A stretch of 64,000 bases of DNA, from assembly GCF_004005855.1 (NCBI RefSeq), contig NZ_SACL01000008.1, positions 124,001-188,000 on the forward strand, in the 5' to 3' direction. The notes under the pieces were generated by a model. The model made no database searches. It worked only from the letters and a program-made list of their open reading frames with translations, and was not told where the DNA came from. Shown here piece by piece: positions 8,080-15,133 of this stretch. The number at the start of each line of letters is the position of its first letter. Positions within the stretch are counted from its first letter, which is position 1. Made by a program: the position numbers and the translations under genes. Source of the DNA: Rhodovarius crocodyli. GTDB taxonomy: Bacteria; Pseudomonadota; Alphaproteobacteria; Acetobacterales; Acetobacteraceae.

Positions 8080-8718
8080 ATGATCGAGATCGGGCAGCTG
8101 GCACTGTTCCTCGCGGCCGCGCTGGTGCTGGCGATCACGCCCGGGCCCGGCCTCTTCTACGTCGCGGCACGCAGCCTGGCTGGCGGCCGGGCAGAGGGCG
8201 TCGCCTCCAGCCTGGGCACCGGCCTCGGCGGCATGGTGCATGTGCTGGCAGGCAGCCTGGGCGTCTCCGCCCTGGTCCTTGCCAGTGCGGAGCTGTTCGC
8301 GGCACTGAAGCTGCTGGGCGCCGCCTATCTGGTCTGGATCGGCCTGCGCACCGTGCTCGCCGCGCGGCAGGCGCCGGCGGAAATCCCGACGGGCTCCTCC
8401 GTCGGCACACGGCGCGCCTTCCGCGAAGGCGTGCTGGTCGAGGCACTGAACCCCAAGACGGCGGCCTTCTTCCTCGCCTTCCTGCCGCAGTTCCTCGACC
8501 CGGCGCGCGGTGATGTCGCGGCGCGGTTCGTCCTGCTGGGCTTCCTGTCGGTCGCGTTCAATACCGGGGCCGACATCGCGGTGGCGTTCCTGGCCGCACG
8601 GCTGCGGCAGGGCGCCGCCTCCCGGCCCGGGCTGATCCGCCGCCTGCGCCAGGCCTCGGGTGGGGCGATGGTCGCCCTCGGCATCGGCCTCGCCTTCGCG
8701 CGCCGCCCTTCTGCCTGA
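8080..8718 (+). CDS. LysE/RhtB family amino-acid exporter
   Basis: A 212-residue membrane protein with about six hydrophobic segments and the family motif near residues 20-40 (TPGPGLFYVAARSLAGGRAE). Members export amino acids such as lysine, threonine or homoserine lactones. It starts four bases after the PaiB-like gene and is probably under the same MocR control. A GC hairpin follows the stop. Substrate unknown. Confidence 0.88.
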   Translation: MIEIGQLALFLAAALVLAITPGPGLFYVAARSLAGGRAEGVASSLGTGLGGMVHVLAGSLGVSALVLASAELFAALKLLGAAYLVWIGLRTVLAARQAPAEIPTGSSVGTRRAFREGVLVEALNPKTAAFFLAFLPQFLDPARGDVAARFVLLGFLSVAFNTGADIAVAFLAARLRQGAASRPGLIRRLRQASGGAMVALGIGLAFARRPSA

Positions 8719-8719
8719 T

Positions 8720-8738
8720 CAAGCGGCGAATCCGCTTG
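8720..8738 (+). terminator. Hairpin after the exporter gene
   Basis: CAAGCGG / CCGCTTG perfect seven-base stem with loop CGAAT, directly after the stop codon; no T-run. Confidence 0.4.
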
Positions 8739-8855
8739 GCGTGCCCGCGGCTTATGCGGCGGCACCGCGCGCTGGCGCGTTCCTGGGCAGCGGCCCCGCG
8801 GCCTTCGCGCGCCCCCCGGCAAAGTCCTTGTTCACGGCGCGGAACGAGGAATAGC

Positions 8856-8875
8856 CTCCCTGCATAACCAGGGAG
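8856..8875 (+). promoter_or_regulatory. Hairpin that pairs with the ribosome binding site of the peptide-binding-protein gene
   Basis: CTCCCTG (8856-8862) pairs perfectly with CAGGGAG (8869-8875) around loop CATAAC. The second arm contains the Shine-Dalgarno AGGGAG of the gene starting at 8884, so the site would be closed when folded. Confidence 0.45.
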
Positions 8876-8883
8876 AATTCACG

Positions 8884-10473
8884 ATGGATGTTTCGCGCCG
8901 TGGCCTGATGGCCGCCGCCGGGTCCGCACCTGTGCTGATGACCGTGTCCGAGGCGCTGGCCCAGGGTGTGACCCCGCGCCGCGGCGGCACGCTGCAGATG
9001 ATGCTGACGCCGGAGCCGCCCGTGCTGCAGATCGGCGTGAACCAGCAGGGCCCGACCCTGGCCGCCGCCCCGAAGATCTTCCAGGGCCTTATCACCTTCT
9101 CCCCCACGCTGGAGCCGCAGCCGCAGCTGGCCAAATCCTGGACCATCAGCCCCGACGGCAAGGAATACATCTTCAAGCTGGAGGAGAACGTGAAGTGGCA
9201 TGACGGCCGCCCCTTCACGGCCGATGACGCGGTGTTCTCCATCACCAAGTTCCATGTCGAGCTCTCGCCGCGCGCGCGCGCCATCTTCACCCTGATCGAG
9301 ACCTGCGAGGCGACGGACCCGCACACGCTGCGCATCGTGCTGAAGCAGGCCTTCCAGCCCTTCCTGCTGATGTTCGACCCGACGGCCTGCGCCATCGTGG
9401 CCAAGCACCTGTTCGACGGCCAGGACTATCGCACCGCCCCCGCCGTCCAGCAGCTGATCGGCACCGGCCCCTTCAAGTTCACCGAATGGCAGCGCGGCAA
9501 CTTCATCCGCATGGACCGCAACGAGAATTACTGGAAGCCGGGCCAGCCCTATCTCGACACCATCATCTACCGCATCATCCCCGACAGCCAGAGCCGCCGC
9601 CTGGCGCTGGAAACCGGGCAGGTGCTGCTGAGCCAGGCCTCGGACATCGAGCCCTTCGACATCCCGCAGCTGCGCAGCCGCCCGAACCTGACGGTCGATA
9701 CCAAGGGCTGGGAGTATTTCTCGCCCCTGTCCTGGATCGAGCTGAACCACCGCGTGAAGCCGCTGGACGATGCGCGGGTGCGCCGGGCGATGTCGATGGC
9801 GATCGACCGCAACTTCATCATCAACCGGCTGTGGTTCGGCGTGGGCAAGCCCGCGACCGGCCCCGTCGCCTCCACCACCCGCTTCTACGACGCCAACGCC
9901 AAGATCGCGGCCTTCAACGTGCGTGAGGCCAACGCGCTGCTGGATGCGGCGGGCTTCCCGCGCAAGGCCGACGGCACGCGCTTCAGCCTGAAGCACATCC
10001 CCCTGCCCTACGGCGAGATCTGGACCCGGCTTTCCGAATACCTGCGCCAGGCGATGCGCCAGATCGGCATCACGCTGGAGCTGGAAAGCACCGATGCCGG
10101 TTCCTGGGCACGCCGCGTGGGCAATTGGGAATACGAGACGACGATCAACTTCGTCTATCAGTTCGGCGACCCGACGCTGGGTGTCGCGCGCACCTATGTC
10201 TCCTCCAACATCCAGCGCGTGACCTTCACGAACACGGGCGGCTATTCCAACCCGCGCGTGGACGCGCTGTTCGAGGAAGCCCGCACCACCCCCGCCGCGG
10301 CCGACCGCGCCCGGCTGTTCAGCGACGTGCAGAAGATCCTGGTCGACGAGGTGCCGCAGATCTGGCTGACGGAGCTGTCCTTCCCCACCATCCACGACAA
10401 GAAGGTGCACAACGTCATCACCACCGGCCTTGGGCCCAGCAAGTCCTTCGACGACGTGTTCATCGCTGGCTGA
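8884..10473 (+). CDS. ABC transporter substrate-binding protein, family 5 (peptide/nickel type)
   Basis: A 529-residue periplasmic binding protein. The N-terminus has a twin-arginine-like signal (SRRGLMAAAGSAPVL) with a likely cleavage after ALA near residue 26. Family 5 features follow: LKLEENVKWHDGRPFTADDA-type block near residue 100 and VRRAMSMAIDRNFIINRLW near residue 300. It begins a four-gene importer operon. The substrate could be a short peptide or another small polar compound; the RidA and hydrolase genes downstream hint at a nitrogen compound that is broken down inside the cell. Confidence 0.9.
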   Translation: MDVSRRGLMAAAGSAPVLMTVSEALAQGVTPRRGGTLQMMLTPEPPVLQIGVNQQGPTLAAAPKIFQGLITFSPTLEPQPQLAKSWTISPDGKEYIFKLEENVKWHDGRPFTADDAVFSITKFHVELSPRARAIFTLIETCEATDPHTLRIVLKQAFQPFLLMFDPTACAIVAKHLFDGQDYRTAPAVQQLIGTGPFKFTEWQRGNFIRMDRNENYWKPGQPYLDTIIYRIIPDSQSRRLALETGQVLLSQASDIEPFDIPQLRSRPNLTVDTKGWEYFSPLSWIELNHRVKPLDDARVRRAMSMAIDRNFIINRLWFGVGKPATGPVASTTRFYDANAKIAAFNVREANALLDAAGFPRKADGTRFSLKHIPLPYGEIWTRLSEYLRQAMRQIGITLELESTDAGSWARRVGNWEYETTINFVYQFGDPTLGVARTYVSSNIQRVTFTNTGGYSNPRVDALFEEARTTPAAADRARLFSDVQKILVDEVPQIWLTELSFPTIHDKKVHNVITTGLGPSKSFDDVFIAG

Positions 10474-10476
10474 GGC

Positions 10477-11463
10477 ATGGAACTGTCGCGCCTGCCGGGG
10501 TTTCTGCTCCGGCGCGGGGTGAAGGCGGCGCTCGTGATCCTCGCGATCGTCGTCTGCAACTTCTTCCTGATCCATGCCGCGCCGGGCGACCCGGCGAGCG
10601 TCATCGCCGGGCAGTCGGGTGCCGCGGATGAGCGGTTCCTGGCCCAGCTGCGCCAGCAGTTCGGGCTGGACCAGCCGCTCTATGTGCAGCTCTGGATCTA
10701 TCTGAAAGGCGTGCTCACGCTCGACCTGGGGTTCAGCCACCGCCAGCAGCTGCCGGTCTGGACGCTGATCGCGCAGCGCCTGCCGGCCACCCTGCTGCTG
10801 ACGGGGGCTGCCTTCGTGCTGGCCGTCACGGCCGGGGTCACGCTCGGCACGCTGGCGGCGCGGCGGGTGGGGTCATGGGCGGATTCCATCATCACGGTCA
10901 TCGCCCTCACCTTCTATGCCACGCCGCTGTTCTGGGTGGGGCTGATGCTGGTGCTGTTCTTTTCCGTCTGGCTCGAATGGCTGCCGAGCTTCGGGATGAA
11001 CAGTGTTGGGGTGGAACTGTACGGCATCGCCGCCATGCTGGACGTGGCGCAGCACCTGCTGCTGCCTGCGCTTACGCTCGGGCTGTTCTACCTGGCCGTC
11101 TATGCGCGGCTGACGCGCGCCACGATGCTGGAGGTAGCCGACCAGGATTTCGTGAAGACCGCCCGCGCCAAGGGCGTGCCCGAGGGACAGGTCGTGCGCC
11201 GGCATGTGCTGCGCAACGCGCTGCTGCCGGTGATCACCTTCGCCGGCATCCAGGCCGGGCAGCTGGTCGGCGGCTCCATCCTGGTCGAGACGGTCTTCGC
11301 CTGGCCGGGCATCGGCCGGTTGGCCTTCGATGCGCTGCTGGCGCGCGACTACGCGGTGCTGCTCGGCGTTTTCTTCTGCACCTCGGTCATGGTGGTGGGC
11401 TTCAACCTGATGACGGACCTTCTCTACGCCGTGGTGGACCCCAGGGTGGAGGTCGAAGGGTGA
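10477..11463 (+). CDS. ABC transporter permease, DppB type
   Basis: A 328-residue inner-membrane permease. It has the N-terminal segment of DppB/OppB proteins (FFLIHAAPGDPASVIAG) and the C-terminal LVETVFAWPGIGRLAFDALL block typical of the first permease of peptide importers; the cytoplasmic ATPase-contact loop lies near VKTARAKGVPEGQVVRRHVL. It starts three bases after the binding-protein gene and overlaps the next permease by GTGA. Confidence 0.92.
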   Translation: MELSRLPGFLLRRGVKAALVILAIVVCNFFLIHAAPGDPASVIAGQSGAADERFLAQLRQQFGLDQPLYVQLWIYLKGVLTLDLGFSHRQQLPVWTLIAQRLPATLLLTGAAFVLAVTAGVTLGTLAARRVGSWADSIITVIALTFYATPLFWVGLMLVLFFSVWLEWLPSFGMNSVGVELYGIAAMLDVAQHLLLPALTLGLFYLAVYARLTRATMLEVADQDFVKTARAKGVPEGQVVRRHVLRNALLPVITFAGIQAGQLVGGSILVETVFAWPGIGRLAFDALLARDYAVLLGVFFCTSVMVVGFNLMTDLLYAVVDPRVEVEG

Positions 11464-12305
11464 AGGATTTCTGGAGACGCTTCAGCCGCAATCGCGGCGC
11501 CGTGGTCGGGCTGGTCATCCTGCTGCTGGTCTGCCTGGTCGCCGCCCTGGCGGATGTGATCTTCCCCGGCAGCCCGTGGGACATGGCGACCGCACCCTTC
11601 ATGCCGCCCGGCGAGGAAGGGATGCTGCTGGGCTCGGACAGCCTGGGCCGCGACGTGGCGGCCGGCATCGCCCATGGCTCTCGCATCTCGCTGATGGTGG
11701 GCGCGGTTTCCACCGTGGCGGCACTGGCCATCGGCGTGTCGCTCGGCGCGCTGGCAGGCTATCTGGGGGGCTGGGTGGATGATGCGGTGATGCGCTTCAC
11801 TGAATTCTTCCAGACCATCCCGAGCTTCGTCTTTGCCATCCTGCTGGTGGCGATCTTCACCCCCACCATCGGGTCGGTGGTCTTCGCCATCGCGGTCGTG
11901 TCGTGGCCGCCGGTGGCGCGCGTGGTGCGGGCCGAATTCCTCTCCCTGCGTTCCCGCGAATTCGTCCAGGCGGCCGAGGTGCTGGGCAAATCCCGCCTCG
12001 CCATCGTGGTGACGGACATATTGCCCAACGCGCTGTCGCCCATCGTCGTGCTGTCCTCGCTGATGGTGGCGAGCGCCATCCTGCTGGAAAGCGCGCTGTC
12101 CTTCCTGGGCTTGGGGGACCCCAACCTGATGACCTGGGGCTTCCTGATCGGGTCGGGCCGCTCCGTCATCCGCATCGCCTGGTGGATGAGCGTGTTCCCC
12201 GGCCTCGCCATCTTCCTCACGGTGCTGGCCCTCAATTTGGTCGGGGAGGGGCTGTCGGATGCGCTGAACCCCCGTCTCGCCCGTAAGCGCGGAGGTGCGG
12301 CATGA
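11460..12305 (+). CDS. ABC transporter permease, DppC type
   Basis: A 281-residue second permease with a GTG start that overlaps the previous stop (GTGA). Residues near 55-65 hold the LLGSDSLGRDVAAGIAHG block characteristic of DppC/OppC, and the loop REFVQAAEVLGKSRLAIV contacts the ATPase. Its end overlaps the ATPase gene by ATGA. It pairs with the upstream permease to form the channel. Confidence 0.92.
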   Translation: MKDFWRRFSRNRGAVVGLVILLLVCLVAALADVIFPGSPWDMATAPFMPPGEEGMLLGSDSLGRDVAAGIAHGSRISLMVGAVSTVAALAIGVSLGALAGYLGGWVDDAVMRFTEFFQTIPSFVFAILLVAIFTPTIGSVVFAIAVVSWPPVARVVRAEFLSLRSREFVQAAEVLGKSRLAIVVTDILPNALSPIVVLSSLMVASAILLESALSFLGLGDPNLMTWGFLIGSGRSVIRIAWWMSVFPGLAIFLTVLALNLVGEGLSDALNPRLARKRGGAA

Positions 12306-13912
12306 CCCTGCTTTCGGTCGAGAACCTCACCGTCGCGCTGCCGCCGGGCGGCGACCGCCCCCATGCGGTGGAGGGCATCACCCTGGCGGTGAACCCCGGT
12401 GAGATCCTGTGCGTGGTGGGCGAGTCAGGGTCGGGCAAATCCATCACGGCCAACGCCACCATGGGCCTGCTGCCCAAGGGCCTACCCGTGACCTCGGGGC
12501 GGATCATGTTCGAGGGCCAGAACCTGCTGGCCCTGTCGCCCGAGGCGATGCGCCGCCTGCGCGGCCAGCGCCTGGCGATGATCTTCCAGGAGCCCATGAC
12601 CGCGCTGAACCCGGTGATGCGCGTGGGTGAGCAGATCGCGGAGGCCATGCGCGTGCATGGCGTGGGCGGCAATGCCGCAGCCCGGGTGATCGAGCTGCTG
12701 GCGGCGGTGAACCTGCCCGACCCGGCCGCGACCGCCCGCTCCTACCCGTTCCGGCTCTCGGGCGGGCAGCGCCAGCGCGTGATGATCGCCATGGCGCTCG
12801 CGCTGGAACCCACCCTGCTGATCGCGGATGAGCCGACCACCGCACTCGACGTCACGACCCAGATGCAGATCCTGCGGCTGATCCGGGAAATCCAGGGCCG
12901 GCGCGGCACCGGGGTGATGTTCATCACCCATGATTTCGGCGTGGTGGCGGAAATCGCGGACCGGGTGGCCGTGATGCAGAAGGGCCGCATCGTGGAACAG
13001 GGGCCGGCGGCGGAGGTGCTCAATAACCCGCAGCACCCCTACACCCAGGGGCTGATCGCCGCCGTGCCGCATGGCGGCGCCATGATGACGCCGCCCAGCA
13101 CCGCGCCCCTGGTGCTGCAGGCCAAGGGCATCGAAAAGACCTATCGCCGCCCCGGCGGCTGGTTCGGCCCCAAGCCCGTGGTGCGTGCCGTGCACGACGC
13201 CGATTTCGTGCTGCGCAAGGGCGAGACGCTGGGTCTCGTCGGGGAATCCGGGTCCGGAAAATCCACCTTGGCGCGCTGCGTGGTGAAGCTGGTGCAGCCC
13301 GAAAAGGGAGAGATCGTGTTCGAGGGCGCCGATCTGCGCCCGCTGTCGCGCGGGGCCTGGAAGCCCTATCGCAAGCGGATCCAGATGGTGTTTCAGGACC
13401 CCTTCGCATCGCTGAACCCCCGCCGCAAGGTGGGCGACATCATCGCCGAGGGGCCCATCACCCACGGCACGCCGCGCGCCGAGGCCCTGGCCCGCGCGCG
13501 GGAATTGCTTTCGCTGGTGCAGCTGGATGCCGGCGCGATGGAGCGTTTCCCGCATGAGTTCAGCGGCGGCCAGCGCCAGCGCATCGGCATCGCCCGCGCC
13601 CTGGCCATGGAACCCGAATTGCTGATCGCGGATGAGCCGGTCTCGGCACTGGATGTGTCGGTGCAGGCGCAGGTGCTGGCCCTGCTGGCCGATATCCGCG
13701 CCCGGCTGGGGCTGACCATGCTGTTCATCACCCACGACCTTCGCGTGGCCGCCCAGGTCTGCGACCGCATCGCCGTGATGCGGCGGGGCGCCATCGTGGA
13801 ACAGGGCCCGACCGCCGAGGTCTTCGGCAACCCGCAGCATGAATACACGCGACAGCTGCTGGACAGCATTCCGGGCCGCGGCTGGACACCGCCGGTGCTG
13901 GCGGCTGAGTGA
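12302..13912 (+). CDS. Fused double ATPase of a peptide-type ABC importer (DppD-DppF fusion)
   Basis: A 536-residue protein with two complete ATP-binding cassettes. First: Walker A GESGSGKS (40-47), signature LSGGQRQR, Walker [13 protein letters not shown], then the OppD/F tail [12 protein letters not shown]. Second, from about residue 265: Walker [10 protein letters not shown] near 313, signature FSGGQRQR, Walker [13 protein letters not shown], and tail [12 protein letters not shown]. In most systems these are two genes; here one chain powers the importer. It completes the operon with the binding protein and the two permeases. Confidence 0.93.
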   Translation: MTLLSVENLTVALPPGGDRPHAVEGITLAVNPGEILCVVGESGSGKSITANATMGLLPKGLPVTSGRIMFEGQNLLALSPEAMRRLRGQRLAMIFQEPMTALNPVMRVGEQIAEAMRVHGVGGNAAARVIELLAAVNLPDPAATARSYPFRLSGGQRQRVMIAMALALEPTLLIADEPTTALDVTTQMQILRLIREIQGRRGTGVMFITHDFGVVAEIADRVAVMQKGRIVEQGPAAEVLNNPQHPYTQGLIAAVPHGGAMMTPPSTAPLVLQAKGIEKTYRRPGGWFGPKPVVRAVHDADFVLRKGETLGLVGESGSGKSTLARCVVKLVQPEKGEIVFEGADLRPLSRGAWKPYRKRIQMVFQDPFASLNPRRKVGDIIAEGPITHGTPRAEALARARELLSLVQLDAGAMERFPHEFSGGQRQRIGIARALAMEPELLIADEPVSALDVSVQAQVLALLADIRARLGLTMLFITHDLRVAAQVCDRIAVMRRGAIVEQGPTAEVFGNPQHEYTRQLLDSIPGRGWTPPVLAAE

Positions 13913-13928
13913 GGGCCTGGACAGGCCC
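13913..13928 (+). terminator. Hairpin after the importer operon
   Basis: GGGCCTG / CAGGCCC palindrome with a two-base centre, starting just after the ATPase stop; no T-run, so partial termination at most. Confidence 0.35.
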
Positions 13929-13933
13929 GGCCC

Positions 13934-13963
13934 GATCATAAAGTATACGATATTCTTTCGATC
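13934..13963. promoter_or_regulatory. AT-rich palindromic operator-like site upstream of RidA
   Basis: An isolated AT-rich block in GC-rich DNA. It contains GTATAC (13943-13948) flanked by A and GAT, and outer arms GATC..AAAG / CTTT..ATC. The GTATAC core resembles sites bound by FCD-class GntR regulators (TNGTNNACNA); no such regulator gene is in the window. Confidence 0.4.
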
Positions 13964-13975
13964 GGAGCCTGAACC

Positions 13976-14365
13976 ATGACGACCCTTGAGCACATCTCCG
14001 TCCCCGGCCATCACAAGGTGCCCTCTCCCATCACCCCGGCGGTTAAGGTGGGCAACCTGCTGTTCGTGTCCGGCATTCCGGCCTTCGACAAGGACGGCAA
14101 GCTGGCGGTGGGCGATTTCCCTGCCCAGATGCGCCAGGTGATGTCCAACATCACGGACATCCTGAAGGAAGCCGGCACCGACTGGTCCAACGTCGCCAAG
14201 TGCAACATCCTGCTGACGCGGCGCGAGGATTTCGAGACGATGAACCAGATCTACGCCGAGTATTTCCCCGACGGCAAATGGCCCGCCCGCATTACCTCGG
14301 TGGTGTATTCCCTGCCCCGCGCGAACTTCCTGCTCGAAATCGAGTGCTTCGCGCTGGTTCCCTGA
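13976..14365 (+). CDS. RidA family (YjgF/UK114) enamine/imine deaminase
   Basis: A 129-residue single-domain protein. Family features include GNLLFVSGIPAFDKDG, QMRQVMSNITDILKEAG and the C-terminal PARITSVVYSLPRANFLLEI with the active-site arginine of RidA proteins. RidA hydrolyses reactive enamines such as 2-aminoacrylate to keto acids and ammonia. It lies just after the importer operon behind its own operator-like site and three bases ahead of an alpha/beta hydrolase, as RutC precedes RutD in pyrimidine degradation; the rest of that pathway is not in view. Confidence 0.88.
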   Translation: MTTLEHISVPGHHKVPSPITPAVKVGNLLFVSGIPAFDKDGKLAVGDFPAQMRQVMSNITDILKEAGTDWSNVAKCNILLTRREDFETMNQIYAEYFPDGKWPARITSVVYSLPRANFLLEIECFALVP

Positions 14366-14368
14366 GCC

Positions 14369-15133
14369 ATGCCGTTCATCGAGGCCGGTAACAGCCGCCT
14401 CTATCACGAGGTGCATGGCGAAGGGCCGCCCGTCGTGCTGATGCACGGCGTGGGCGGCAACCATGCCGGCTGGTTCAACCAGGTGCCGGCCTTCGCCCGC
14501 CGGCACCGCACCGTGGTGATCGACCAGCGCGGCTTCGGCCTCTCGACCGACGCCGAGGGGCTGGGCCGCAGCGCCATGGCCGATGACCTGGCCCTGGTGC
14601 TGGACCATCTGGGCATCGAGCGCGCGGCGATCGTGGCGCAATCCATGTCCGGCGGCGCGGCAGTGAATTTCGCCTGCCGGCATCCGGGGCGGGTCTCGGC
14701 CCTGGTCATGGCGGACACGGCGCAGGGCATCGCGCTCTCACCCGACCTCGCCGCCATCCAGGCGGAGGCCATGAAGGCCGGTGAGGCGCTGACGCCCATC
14801 GAACGCGTCTTCGGCCCCAGCTTCCTGGCTGCGGAGCCCAGCCTGGCCTTCCTCTATCGCCAGATCTCTGGCTTCAACCGCTACAACGCGCGCAGCATCA
14901 CGGGCGCCTTCCCGCTGAACGCGCCGGAGGCCCTGGCCGCCACCGGCATCCCGATCCTGTTCCTGGCGGGCGCGGAGGAGCGGCGCTTTCCCGTGCCGCT
15001 GCTGCGGGGCGTGCAGGCGCAGGTGGCCGGATCACGCTTCGTGCTGATCGAGCGCGCCGGTCATTCGGTGTATTTCGAACGGCCGGACGCGTTCAACGAG
15101 GTGGTGCTGGGGTTCTTGGCCGAGGCTGCTTAG
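14369..15133 (+). CDS. Alpha/beta hydrolase (RutD/3-oxoadipate-lactonase-like)
   Basis: A 254-residue alpha/beta hydrolase. The oxyanion block is LMHGVGGNHAGWFNQVPAF, the nucleophile Ser lies in AQSMSGGAA near residue 93, and the catalytic His is in RAGHSVYFERPDAF near residue 232. It follows the RidA gene by three bases. Family members include aminoacrylate hydrolases and enol-lactonases; the context supports hydrolysis of a product from the imported compound. Its TAG stop shares bases with the stop of the convergent PEP-carboxylase-like gene (TTAG at 15130-15133). Confidence 0.85.
   Translation: MPFIEAGNSRLYHEVHGEGPPVVLMHGVGGNHAGWFNQVPAFARRHRTVVIDQRGFGLSTDAEGLGRSAMADDLALVLDHLGIERAAIVAQSMSGGAAVNFACRHPGRVSALVMADTAQGIALSPDLAAIQAEAMKAGEALTPIERVFGPSFLAAEPSLAFLYRQISGFNRYNARSITGAFPLNAPEALAATGIPILFLAGAEERRFPVPLLRGVQAQVAGSRFVLIERAGHSVYFERPDAFNEVVLGFLAEAA

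Noticed and set aside
13976-15133. Complete Rut pyrimidine-degradation operon
   Set aside because: Only RutC- and RutD-like genes are present; RutA, RutB, RutE/F and RutG equivalents are absent, so the resemblance is limited to the pair.
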